Of a DNA stretch of 64,000 nt, positions 29,353 to 38,807 are shown in pieces. The translations under genes were made by a program, and so were the position numbers. Under the pieces are notes generated by a model. That model worked only from the letters and a program-made list of their open reading frames with translations, ran no database searches and was not told where the DNA came from. The stretch's first letter is position 1; each line of letters begins with the position of its first letter. Source of the stretch: Tranzscheliella williamsii (lineage: Eukaryota; Basidiomycota; Ustilaginomycetes; Ustilaginales; Ustilaginaceae); NCBI GenBank assembly GCA_023212725.1, contig JALBYF010000026.1, positions 124,001-188,000 on the forward strand, in the 5' to 3' direction.

Positions 29353-31935
29353 TTAGTTGTGCGAAGTCAAACTCCATTGGTCCAAGGGGACACTCTTGGG
29401 CATCGCAGAGTCAGCAGCTGACAGGTCATCCCACTGAGGCTGCCATACCACCTGGATTGTCTGGGCTCCGTTTTGCGTGCCTCCCACGTCGATCTGGAGC
29501 ACAGATACGCCAACATTGGATTGGTCGTTGTCTTCGCCCGGAGGAGCCGCCACCGCAGTACCGTAAATTCTCGAAGCGGGCACCTTGGCGAATCTGGCAT
29601 CCGAAGGTCCCTGAAGCACCACCTTCATTGTCTTGGTGCCGCCCAAGCTCACTGGATTTGCCATCGCACCAGCGTTCGGATCCGTGATCGAAGTCTGCGT
29701 AAGAGTAGCGGTTTTGCCGTCTGTCGAGATAGAGATGGTTCCATTGGTCTGCACTCTCCACTTGACGTTGGTAATGCTACTCGACTGGCCGATCTCGTCT
29801 TGCACTAGCACCTGACGCCGACCGTTCAACATGCGGATACCTCGGCGCACAGTGCCGGCTGCTTGACCGTAGCAACTGCTCAAATCTGTAAGGAAAGAAG
29901 CAACGTCGGTCTGGCCAGGCTTGAAGCTCAGATCGGAGGACTGCGAGGTTTGGCTGGAATTGAAACTGTTGACGGGCTCGCAAGTCACCAACTGATTCTG
30001 CATGTTGATGGTCAGCGTGTTCTGACCATCGGTAGCCTTTCGGTAGTAGGTCCATCGAGCACTGTTTTGAGTCTCGTTGCTAAAGTAGTCGGTGGAAAGA
30101 TAGTTGCCGCTGCCGTACTCGCCGGCCCAACGTGTTCCTAGTGCGTCAATGACAAAGTCTCCGGCATCCAAATCGCCATGCGTCTGATGTTCCTGGAGTA
30201 TAGAGGACTTGATGCCAACATAGATGGCATTGGAATCTGTCCACGAACTTCGCATGCTGGCCCAAGATCCATTTTGGTAATCAAAGTATCTGTCCAGCGG
30301 CAGACCATTGTAGAATGCTCCAGTGGCTGTGGGATCGTACCAGAACATGCTCAGGGGATCGAACGAAGCGTCGGCGCGATCACGTTGGTAGAGAGCAGGC
30401 GTGGGGTCTCCATAAAGCTTGGCATAGAGCATCAGCTGGTTCGCTGTGGTGGCAAACTTGTTCGGACCGTTATCACCATATGCGAACAGACCAGCGGGAC
30501 CCGACACGTACATGTGGAAGTCGCTCGTCTTGTACCAGTTCGGATTTTCATTCTGCAAGCCCTGATCAGTACCGGTAGCGGAGATCAATGATGAAAGGGC
30601 GCGAGCGTGGGCATTGGTGCCGAAATACCAGTAGTTGGCCGTCTCTGACCAGGTGCCATCCTCGTATACGCCTCGCATGCAGTTAGCCTTCATGTTGGTT
30701 AGCGCAGAATTGATAATGCTGTCGGCGATTTGGGTCTGGTTTGCATCGCCGTCTCCACGAATGGCAAGAGCACCGGTAAGCAGACCTCCATTGCAGACGC
30801 AGTTCCAGTTGCCATTTCCACTTCCCGTCGTTTTCCACCATCCGTCGTCTGTGCTGTACTGGTCTTGTCCGGGCACGAGGCCGTAGTCGACAATGGCGGT
30901 CCGGATCATACTCTTTTCGCTATCAGACCAATCGTTGTAAAGCCAATCATAGCCCATAGCAAAGGCGGAGGTCATCTCGGCGACGTCAAGGAAATGTGCA
31001 GCATTCCAGTGAGTACCGTTTTGACCAAAGTTAGTATCAGTGTTGCCGGCGGCTGTGTTAAGCTCTAAGTAGAGTCGATCTTTGTAAGCGGAATCGTTAG
31101 ACATCTTGTATGCGTATGCGAAGGCCTTGACACGCTGCTGGATCTCTCGGCTGACATCGAGGATACCAGAGCCAGACGGACCGCCATCGAAAACGTACTG
31201 GACCGGGTCTTCCTTGGCCCAGTTGGTAGCGTTTTCAAAGATGGTAGCGTTCCAAAGAGTGAGGTAAGCATCGTTCTTGATCTTTTCGGCTAGGCAGTCC
31301 CATTCGTATTGGGGAGCAATAATGCGGGGGTGGTCGCGCAAGTTGGTGAGGGTACCATCGGGTGGGGAGTTATCGATACAAGACTGGTTGTGACGTTGAC
31401 CGCCAAACGAAGGTGCAGATGTGTCGACCTGGTCGGCTACAAAGGAAGGGTTGCCGTATGGATCGGTACCGCGGTAGAAGAGCTTATTGTTGCCGCCAGT
31501 CTGTGCGGCCTGCTCGGCTGCATTGAATGCTGCAGTCTGTTCGGAGGGGATGGTAGAGCCTTTGCTCACGGTGCTGACGCTGTTGCTCTTGTCTGAGTTT
31601 TTCGAGGCCCTGTAGCCCAGAACTCCACCTACGACAGCACCAGCAATGACGAGAATGAGAAGGGGGATACCGAATTTGATCCACTTGGAAACGCCTCGCT
31701 TGGGCTTGGCATAGGAATAGGTGGCTGCAGCTTGAGTGGCAGCGTTGGGATGGCTGTAGCCCGCCTGCTGGCTACCGTAGTAGCCTTCACTGTTCTCCTT
31801 GTAGCCAGGGCCAGGGCCATGGTCGGGGTAGTCGTTGTATCCGCCTCCCTGCTGCGCGTACGGCTGCTGGTAGCGCTCATCGTACTGGGACGCATTGGAA
31901 TGGATATAAGGGTCGTTTGGTCGTTGATACGACAT
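29353..31935 (-). CDS. type II membrane protein with a heparinase II/III-like lyase domain
   Basis: An 860-residue intronless ORF. Residues 1-80 are a Tyr/Gln/Gly-rich cytosolic tail with YQQPYAQQGGG-type repeats. One transmembrane helix follows at about 88-110 (FGIPLLILVIAGAVVGGVLGY), with no cleavable signal peptide. The lumenal part resembles polysaccharide-lyase-type alpha/alpha toroid plus beta-sandwich proteins: RIIAPQYEWDCLAEKIKND, HFLDVAEMTSAFAMGYDWLY, TDDGWWKTTGSGNGNWNCV, and the C-terminal marker QTHGDLDAGDFVIDALGTRW. The last is typical of the heparinase II/III family. Many N-glycosylation sequons (NAT, NGT, NQT) fit a secretory-pathway or cell-surface location. In fungi the substrate of this family is uncharacterised as far as I know; cell-wall uronic-acid polymers are a guess. 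Confidence 0.8.
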   Translation of the reverse strand: MSYQRPNDPYIHSNASQYDERYQQPYAQQGGGYNDYPDHGPGPGYKENSEGYYGSQQAGYSHPNAATQAAATYSYAKPKRGVSKWIKFGIPLLILVIAGAVVGGVLGYRASKNSDKSNSVSTVSKGSTIPSEQTAAFNAAEQAAQTGGNNKLFYRGTDPYGNPSFVADQVDTSAPSFGGQRHNQSCIDNSPPDGTLTNLRDHPRIIAPQYEWDCLAEKIKNDAYLTLWNATIFENATNWAKEDPVQYVFDGGPSGSGILDVSREIQQRVKAFAYAYKMSNDSAYKDRLYLELNTAAGNTDTNFGQNGTHWNAAHFLDVAEMTSAFAMGYDWLYNDWSDSEKSMIRTAIVDYGLVPGQDQYSTDDGWWKTTGSGNGNWNCVCNGGLLTGALAIRGDGDANQTQIADSIINSALTNMKANCMRGVYEDGTWSETANYWYFGTNAHARALSSLISATGTDQGLQNENPNWYKTSDFHMYVSGPAGLFAYGDNGPNKFATTANQLMLYAKLYGDPTPALYQRDRADASFDPLSMFWYDPTATGAFYNGLPLDRYFDYQNGSWASMRSSWTDSNAIYVGIKSSILQEHQTHGDLDAGDFVIDALGTRWAGEYGSGNYLSTDYFSNETQNSARWTYYRKATDGQNTLTINMQNQLVTCEPVNSFNSSQTSQSSDLSFKPGQTDVASFLTDLSSCYGQAAGTVRRGIRMLNGRRQVLVQDEIGQSSSITNVKWRVQTNGTISISTDGKTATLTQTSITDPNAGAMANPVSLGGTKTMKVVLQGPSDARFAKVPASRIYGTAVAAPPGEDNDQSNVGVSVLQIDVGGTQNGAQTIQVVWQPQWDDLSAADSAMPKSVPLDQWSLTSHN

Positions 31936-33024
31936 GATGGGTGTGCCTCTCTGCCACGAAGGGGAGGTCGAGACCTGAAGAGCGGTGCAAGTCTAACCCG
32001 TCAATCGACGATTCCCAACTAGCCTGAAAGCAAACGCAGCTTGGCAGTGCTTGAGGGGAGAAAACGGATGTGTGGTGGTGAGGGAGAAGTTGGGAGGTGA
32101 TGAAGAGAAAGATGAGCTGTAGCGATGCCTTAGCTAGTTAGCTTGCGCTATGAAGTTGCCGGCCGGTCAGCTGAAACGGGCAGGATAGTAGTAGTGCGGC
32201 CGACTGCAGGCTGTGGTTGGATGCCGTTGAATTTGTGAATCTCTGCGCGGGCATCGAGATGTATAGGCAGGTGAAGTGTGCAGGATCTGGAGCTGTTTTG
32301 TTGTGTTTTGTAAAAAGGGGTCTGCTGCGCTCGGCTTGGCAGTAATGCGCTGTGTTGGAATTCTGATTCCCTGCATGATGCCGAGGCTACGTTAAGCTAA
32401 GCAGACGCGCTTTGCTTCTCTTTGCTGGCACGCACGGCTGACAGCACGACGATTGTCCGAATCACAGTCGTTGAAATGGTCGAAATCTTCTTGTAACTTA
32501 ATCCTGTAGTCGAGTGGCCTCGGGGTTGCGCAGACGCATCCTGAAAGGTGATCTGCGAAGCGCTGTGGCCCTGACCGAACCGCTTGGCGTTCAGCGCTCC
32601 CCTCTGCGCGCACGCCCGCAACACAACCCAGCTGACAATCGAGAACGGTCGAGCCAAACCAAACTGCGACTCGGCTACGTCGCCTCGGACAACCGTAGCG
32701 TCGTCTGCCCCTCCAGGGGATTGCGCCGACGCGGCGGACGAAAGCGCCGCTCAACCTTTCGCCGGGGCTGTTGCTTTCTCGCGCGGGTGAGTACATTCTG
32801 AATTCACTGCCGTTGATTCGTATGTTAGATCTTTAGGCCCCTTTCCTCGAATGCGCGCTGGGCTTGGTCTCAGGGCTTGACTGTGGACGGCGACTGGCGA
32901 CAGACCACTCGAGATAGGTCGTACTAGTACATTGCTATCAGTGCCAGCTCGATGCAGAAACCATGCGAATCTAGGCGTACAGACCATGAATACAATAGTG
33001 AGCAGCAGTGGATGTCTGTGTCTG
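31936..33024. other. 1.1-kb intergenic region, nothing recognised
   Basis: This is the promoter side of the heparinase-like gene and the 3' flank of the GATA gene, which lies to the right on the same strand. No RNA gene or conserved frame was found. Confidence 0.5.
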
Positions 33025-36000
33025 TTATCGGCGCAGGGGAGGTCGGGTCGAAGTGGACAGCATGGATGGGTCCACAGAGGCCGGCATCTCCTCGTCTTCG
33101 GCAACAGGCGAGCGGATGAAAGGGCTCGGGCTCGTCGATCCGCGGCTGAGGTGGCTCGATGCAAAGTCGAGATCTTGCTTGTCTGCTGCCAGAGTGTAGG
33201 GTCCTCCTGCGCCGTGCCCACGGAAGGTGGACCCCCCTACCAACCCGCCGGATCCCATGACGGTGAAGCTGTTGCCGTCCACGCCGGAGCTCTGCGGGAT
33301 GATCAGTGCGTTGCTTCCATGCATCGACGCAGTGCTTTCGTCTTCATCCTTCGACGTCGGTTCTTTCGCCTTTTCCTCCTCGGTCTCGATGATCGGCGGC
33401 GGCGCCACTTCGGGCACTACCAGACGTCCTGCTTTCCAGCGAGCACCGCACGCGTTACACAGCTGCGACGGGCCCTTGGGTCCACGTCGCCACATGGGTG
33501 TCTTTGTTTTGCCGCAGGCGCCGCAACTTTTGATCGAGCCGTCCGGATTGTGCGTCGCCACATGCCGCTTCCGTTTCGGTGGTTTCGGCGGGTCGGTCCC
33601 CGGTTCCGTCTTGACGCCGTTGGGCCCAATCACCGTGAGCCCAATCCCTTCGTACGAAAAGCTGACGTCATCGTCGCGCGCACCCGCCTTCCTCTTCGCG
33701 ATCGGTCGAGCGTGCACCACCTGAGGACGCACCGCGTATTTGTCCTGCAGATGGTCTTCCAAGCCTTGCGGTAGCAGGGCGGGTGCAATGCGAGGCACGA
33801 TAAAGTGGCGCTCAGGAGCCTGACCGTACAGATCGATAAAGGTCTCTGTCGTCTCCTTCTGGATCTTGATCTCTTCCATCGGCAGATCAAGCAGATGGTA
33901 TCGGATTTCGGGCACCAGAAACTCGGCCACATCGGGCTCCAGCTCAATCTCTGGCTCCCGCTTCACTGGCTGACATGTCATCGTGCCAGGAACGCGTCCA
34001 AAGGCTTCCCACAAGCTTTCAGTGACCCCTCCCTTGATGCTCCAAGTGAGCGGGTAGATTTCATGCTTCTTGCTCTGTAGTTCTTCAGATTGACTACGAG
34101 CAGACTCGTCAGACTTGATGCTCTTGCTGCCCTTCTTGCTTCGAGCTGCCTTGCCTTTCTTCAAAGTGACATGGCTCCCATCTGCAGCCGTCTCATCTTC
34201 GGCGGCGTCTTGGCCTTGCGGTAAATCAGTAGGCAAGGCTGCAGCAGATGGAGCAGACGACCGAGCGGTTGCCGGAGGCGATCTGCTAGCGTTTAAGCGG
34301 GCTTCTTCGGCAGCCTTGCGTTTGAGCTCCTCCTCCAGCTCGCGCAGGCCGCTTCCGTCGGCGGCATCAGAGCCAAGCGAAGGCGCAAAGAAGCTCAACT
34401 TTAGCTCGGGCTCGATCCTTTGCGTATCCTCATCATCAGAGTCATTGTCAAAGAAGCTCCGTCTTTCCTTCTTGATCTGAGGCATGGATGGTCTTTCGAC
34501 ACCTTCAGTGCGCTCTACCAGGCACTTCCATAAAGGTAGGATAAAGCGCATGCTCGGATTTTCGCGAAACTCGACAATGATGACCGGAGGCTTCGGTGGG
34601 CCGTCGGTGGGCCAGCCCGGAGGCGGATGAGGAAGCTTGCCAGACGGTTGGTGCTGTTGAGGGTTGGGAGGTGTGTGCTTATGCTGCTTCTGGTTCTGCT
34701 GTTTCTCAGCCGAAGCTTTCGCCTTTGCCTCTGCCTTTGCTCTCTTCTTCGCCTCACGCTCTTCTAGCTTGGCCTGCTTCTTGTTCGCTTTGGCAGCATC
34801 GTCGACTTTGTACTTCTTTGGCTTTTTTCCATCGCCACCCGCAGTAGATGATCCTGTCGGTCGCGTTCCTACGGCGGAGGGTGAAGCGCTGTTGGTGGCA
34901 GATGCGGTTCGGGCCTCATCCTCTCGAAGCTGTGCTGTGATGGCCTGAATCCATACGCCTAAGGCTTTCAGTTGATTCGGGCTGGCTTTACCGGAGGCTG
35001 CAACATGCAAAAGCTCTTGGAGTTCTGGGTTCAGGGCGGCGGTGGCGTTGACTCGCGACACCAACACGGCGTCAATCGCAGGCGGTGGGGGAGGTCCTGC
35101 TGGACGCGTCTGTACTGGTGTCGGGTTCAACGGTCGCGGCGCACTTGCCAGCTTGGCGGGCGCTGTTGATGATGCTACAGTTGTCGAAGAGGGGGCTAAC
35201 GGCGCCGCTGAAGTTGCAGCTGGGGAAGTGCTGACAGGTTTGGACGACGTGGAAACAGGAGAGAGGCGTTGTGCTGCAAAGGTTGCGGGCTGAGATGCAG
35301 CGCCTGAAGCAGTCTGAGTGGACGCGGTACTGTTGTTGCTGTTCTGGCTGATAGTCGGAGGCCGTGGTAGCGACGGTGTAGCCACGGGTGGCCGTGGGAG
35401 AGCCACTGTGACAGCTCCAGGCTTATTGATGTGGCCTGACGAAGCGGAATGCTTCGAACTTGGTCTAGCGAGGGCAGATGGTGCGGGGGCTGCATTTGCT
35501 GCCGAGGTTGCAGGTGTTGAAGCTATGGGCGCCGAAGTCAGCGAGGCTGTGGGCGAGGCTGTGGCAGTTGTCGCCGGGCTTTGTACACTGGTGACAGAAA
35601 CCTTGGAAACCGCTACAGGTGCAGAGGGAACCGCTGGGAGAAGGGGTGTGTTTGTCAATGCAGGCTTCGCAGCGCTCGGGAGTGTGGCAGCGGGTGCTTT
35701 CGCTGCTTCGTAGCGAGGAGGAGGTGCAGATGTAGGTGGAGTTTCCTTGAGCTGGGTCGAGCTGGTTGGAGTTTTCGACACGGGCGCCGACGATATCGAC
35801 ATGGGCGCCGACGAGGTCGACACAGGCGCTGACGAGGTCGACACGGGCGCCGAGGAGGTCGTCACACGCGTAACCGGCGTAGGAGGCATGTTGATGCCAG
35901 GCTGAGGAGATGCATTGTCGAAGGCTTGGGGGATGGCGAATGTGCGGGATGACGGTATGGGAGCAGTGTGTTGCATTGAAGCAGGCATGTCATAGTCAGG

Positions 36001-37074
36001 ACGAACTTCCCAGAACTTGGTCTTAACGAAGACATGAGGACCGACGTGTATGTCCGCTCGGCCGAGTTGGATGAGGACGTGAGGATGGCGTGGATCGAGA
36101 CCGTGTAAAAGACTGAGGGGCAGTACGTTGGGATAGATCATGCCAGAACGGACGCGCTGACTGAAAGGAGTGAGGAGCGAGGAAAGATGCGAGAGTCGAG
36201 ATTGGCGTAGAGATTGCAAGAGGACAAGCGACTCTTGAATGGTTGCTGGCTCACGTCTGCGTCTCCTAGCTAATCTGCGCGATTCTTCAGCCTGGCTATC
36301 TTGATCGGACTGGTCGGACAAGACAGAGTAGTCGTCGCTGTCGGTGCCAGAGTCCGGAGATGAGGTTTCTGAAGCGCCCATAGACATAGCCGATCGCACG
36401 CTTGCATTGTCGAGCATGGGCATCTGGGGTAAGCTGTCGGTGAAAGGCAATTGAAAGGGCAGAACAAGCTCGGGCAAGGGTTTGCGGCCTCCGCCAGCGG
36501 CTGTCAACAAGGCTGTTCCGGCAGGGTCAATGGCACCGATGGTTCCGCCTGCCGTGCTCGGTCCAGGTTGATAGACCATCTCCTCCTTGGCGCCAGCCTG
36601 ACTCGAGCGGCGCTTTTGCTTCGGTTTGGTAGTACTGGATTGCTTTACACCCTTCGCCCGTGGTCCTTTTTGAGATGCAGCCGCCTTGTCGCCGTCTGAT
36701 GTGGTCAAAGCAGCGGGGGGTTGTTTGGAATTATCTGAAGTCATGGCGCTCGGATCTGCTGTGGATGGTGGGTTGAGCGCAGTGGTGAGGATAGGGCTGG
36801 CTAGAGAGGCGTTGGCAGCAGCTGCTGGCTGAAGGCTGACAGCGCTCTTGGGTGGCGGAGGATGTTGGACGGCATTGGTGCTTGTTTTGTCAAGTGCGTT
36901 GACATTGTGTGCTACTGGGGGTTGTGATGCTGCGTGAGAAGGCTGTTGCGGGAGTTTAGCTGGCGGTGTAGGAGATGGCTGCGAGGCTGGAACAGGCAAG
37001 GAAGACCCGGCGGTAGCAGGGCCAGGTAAAACCTGGTTGCTAACTGAGCTGGCGGGCTCCGGCCCGATGCTCAT
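33025..37074 (-). CDS. large GATA-type zinc-finger transcription factor
   Basis: A 1349-residue intronless ORF from an ATG. Near the C-terminus is one GATA finger of the fungal type IVa, CX2C-X18-CX2C: SCGACGKTKTPMWRRGPKG then SQLCNACGARWKAGR. The first 850 residues are mostly Ser/Thr/Pro/Ala/Gln-rich low complexity. Within them lies a tandem TSSAPVS repeat of 21-bp DNA units (around 35778-35865). A charged coiled-coil-like segment (KANKKQAKLEEREAKKRAKA) follows. Between it and the finger are conserved-looking globular stretches (SMRFILPLWKCLVERTEG; YPLTWSIKGGVTESLWEAFG) that I do not recognise. The target genes are unknown. The very long upstream region fits a heavily regulated factor. Confidence 0.88.
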   Translation of the reverse strand: MSIGPEPASSVSNQVLPGPATAGSSLPVPASQPSPTPPAKLPQQPSHAASQPPVAHNVNALDKTSTNAVQHPPPPKSAVSLQPAAAANASLASPILTTALNPPSTADPSAMTSDNSKQPPAALTTSDGDKAAASQKGPRAKGVKQSSTTKPKQKRRSSQAGAKEEMVYQPGPSTAGGTIGAIDPAGTALLTAAGGGRKPLPELVLPFQLPFTDSLPQMPMLDNASVRSAMSMGASETSSPDSGTDSDDYSVLSDQSDQDSQAEESRRLARRRRREPATIQESLVLLQSLRQSRLSHLSSLLTPFSQRVRSGMIYPNVLPLSLLHGLDPRHPHVLIQLGRADIHVGPHVFVKTKFWEVRPDYDMPASMQHTAPIPSSRTFAIPQAFDNASPQPGINMPPTPVTRVTTSSAPVSTSSAPVSTSSAPMSISSAPVSKTPTSSTQLKETPPTSAPPPRYEAAKAPAATLPSAAKPALTNTPLLPAVPSAPVAVSKVSVTSVQSPATTATASPTASLTSAPIASTPATSAANAAPAPSALARPSSKHSASSGHINKPGAVTVALPRPPVATPSLPRPPTISQNSNNSTASTQTASGAASQPATFAAQRLSPVSTSSKPVSTSPAATSAAPLAPSSTTVASSTAPAKLASAPRPLNPTPVQTRPAGPPPPPAIDAVLVSRVNATAALNPELQELLHVAASGKASPNQLKALGVWIQAITAQLREDEARTASATNSASPSAVGTRPTGSSTAGGDGKKPKKYKVDDAAKANKKQAKLEEREAKKRAKAEAKAKASAEKQQNQKQHKHTPPNPQQHQPSGKLPHPPPGWPTDGPPKPPVIIVEFRENPSMRFILPLWKCLVERTEGVERPSMPQIKKERRSFFDNDSDDEDTQRIEPELKLSFFAPSLGSDAADGSGLRELEEELKRKAAEEARLNASRSPPATARSSAPSAAALPTDLPQGQDAAEDETAADGSHVTLKKGKAARSKKGSKSIKSDESARSQSEELQSKKHEIYPLTWSIKGGVTESLWEAFGRVPGTMTCQPVKREPEIELEPDVAEFLVPEIRYHLLDLPMEEIKIQKETTETFIDLYGQAPERHFIVPRIAPALLPQGLEDHLQDKYAVRPQVVHARPIAKRKAGARDDDVSFSYEGIGLTVIGPNGVKTEPGTDPPKPPKRKRHVATHNPDGSIKSCGACGKTKTPMWRRGPKGPSQLCNACGARWKAGRLVVPEVAPPPIIETEEEKAKEPTSKDEDESTASMHGSNALIIPQSSGVDGNSFTVMGSGGLVGGSTFRGHGAGGPYTLAADKQDLDFASSHLSRGSTSPSPFIRSPVAEDEEMPASVDPSMLSTSTRPPLRR
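35778..35865. repeat. 21-bp tandem repeat coding for TSSAPVS units
   Basis: About four imperfect copies of GACACGGGCGCCGACGAGGTC lie in the minus-strand GATA gene, encoding repeated Ser-Ala-Pro-Val-Ser-Thr-Ser. The unit length preserves the frame, so copy number can vary without breaking the protein. Confidence 0.7.
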
Positions 37075-38807
37075 GTTCCGGCTGAGCAGCTTGAGCTCAG
37101 CTTATGAATACCTCGTTCTCGTCGAGGCCATGTATAGGTAATGACGGCGTGACACGGGTTGCTGCGAGGAGATGAGCGCCGTGCTGAGCGGAAGATGGAC
37201 CGAAGACGGCGTGTAGAATGGCAGAAAGAGATGTAGGCTATGCTTGCGGGCTAGAAAGTGGGGGCCGCTCAGCGAGATGAAAGGTCTGTGTCGCGGGAGC
37301 GGATAGGATGGAAGGTGCGGGAGGTCGAACAGCGGTCAGCGGGGAAAGGAAGAAGGAAAGAGAGCGGTGCCTCTGATCCACAGGATCGGAATGCCTAACA
37401 GTCAACAGTCGCCTAACAGTCAACAGTCACTCTATGCAGAAAGCGTGTTGGCGCGAGCGTGAGCATGAAAGTGAGTGAGCGTGAGAGGGCTCCAGTCGGG
37501 CGAAAGGGCGCGATACGGCCAAGAAGAAAAACTAGAAGAACCGCGCCGCCAATCACCGCAATCACGAACCACAATCCTCACCTAGCCTAGCCTAGCCTCC
37601 GCTTAGCCTAGCCCAGCTGGGCCGCTTGGTTTCAACTTGTCCTTGCCGGTCAATTGTCCACATCACTCCCGTGCCACTGTGACTGCCAAGCACCACGATA
37701 TATCGACCCTATCGCTTAGTGTAATAGCATGGCGAGCTCATCGATCGCACTTCCACAAGCAGATACTCATGCCAAAACTGGTCAGTGCTGAATTGTGTGA
37801 GTGAGAAGCTGGTGTGTACCGGGCTGCGACAGCCGATGTTCGGAGTCAGCACAACTGGCTAGCAAAAGATACAGAAATGCAGTCACAGTACCGTGTTATC
37901 GGTAGTTCGTATGGCCTGCTGCGATTCAAATCAAGCCTAGCTACAGTAGTGACTGACCATGTTCTGCCAACGGCAAAAAGCTGGCAGAAAGCCGATTCGC
38001 TCTGCAGATGCCTCATCATGGCGTTATCCTATATATTGTTTTTGCTATTGTTGAGCTTGGCGCATTTTGGGGCGGTACAGATCCGATCGATCCGTTTTTA
38101 GCATTCTCAACTAAAAACCACGACATGATTTGAAATGTAGAATGATATGCGTAACTTTCTGGCAAGACCGAGTGTAATCCTGGTTATCGTCAATTCGCCG
38201 CTTCCCTTACTTTGCAGCGCTACATCCACTCGACTGAATTGACAGCATGCGCAGGACACTGGCTGCGTTATGCAGGGGTCCGATTGGCGAGGGTGACCCG
38301 ACCATCTGCTTCTACCAGAACCGTCTGAGCCATGGCCATGACGATGTTTGGCTGCTGAGCATACTTGACACCCGACTCCAAGCTGCAAGGGTAAGGAGGA
38401 CCGCCAGCGATGCCAACATCAAATCCAGCTCGAGGTAGCGAGTAGCGCGGAATCAAGAGGCGGAGTGTGGAAGCGATGACGCGATCCTACCGCAAGTACA
38501 GTTGCCAGGCTTCAGTCTAAGAATCATAACGTAATTGATCTGCTTTTGACGGCGGAAAGTTTGCCGGTTTGCGACACTTTCTCCCGTGCCATCGGCATTC
38601 CAATCGCCGATCTCATCGCTTTTTCGCTCACTCTAACAATGAGTAGTACTCCGAGTTCCGAAGGCTGCCACAGTGAGACTTGTTACTTCCTCCTCCATTC
38701 TGGGTCCTGGGAAAGAATATATCTTCCATACCATCTATGCGAAGCGCTGGTCAGCCCCTTTTTGTAAACAATAGCAAGTTGTCACGCCATGAGTCTGCTC
38801 CTATGAC
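37075..38807. promoter_or_regulatory. long divergent intergenic region, GATA factor / PPR gene
   Basis: The region is 1.73 kb. It contains two tandem copies of GCCTAACAGTCAACAGTC (about 37391-37426) and a CCTAG-rich stretch near 37581-37616. AATCACCGCAATCACGAACC at 37547-37566 is the reverse-strand form of the GATTGTGATT-like motif. A minus-strand open segment at 38268-38456 looks protein-like (see findings). No complete gene was identified. Confidence 0.5.
37391..37426. repeat. perfect 18-bp tandem duplication
   Basis: GCCTAACAGTCAACAGTC occurs twice back to back, about 320 bp upstream of the GATA factor's ATG; AACAGTCA is repeated inside each unit. Confidence 0.75.
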
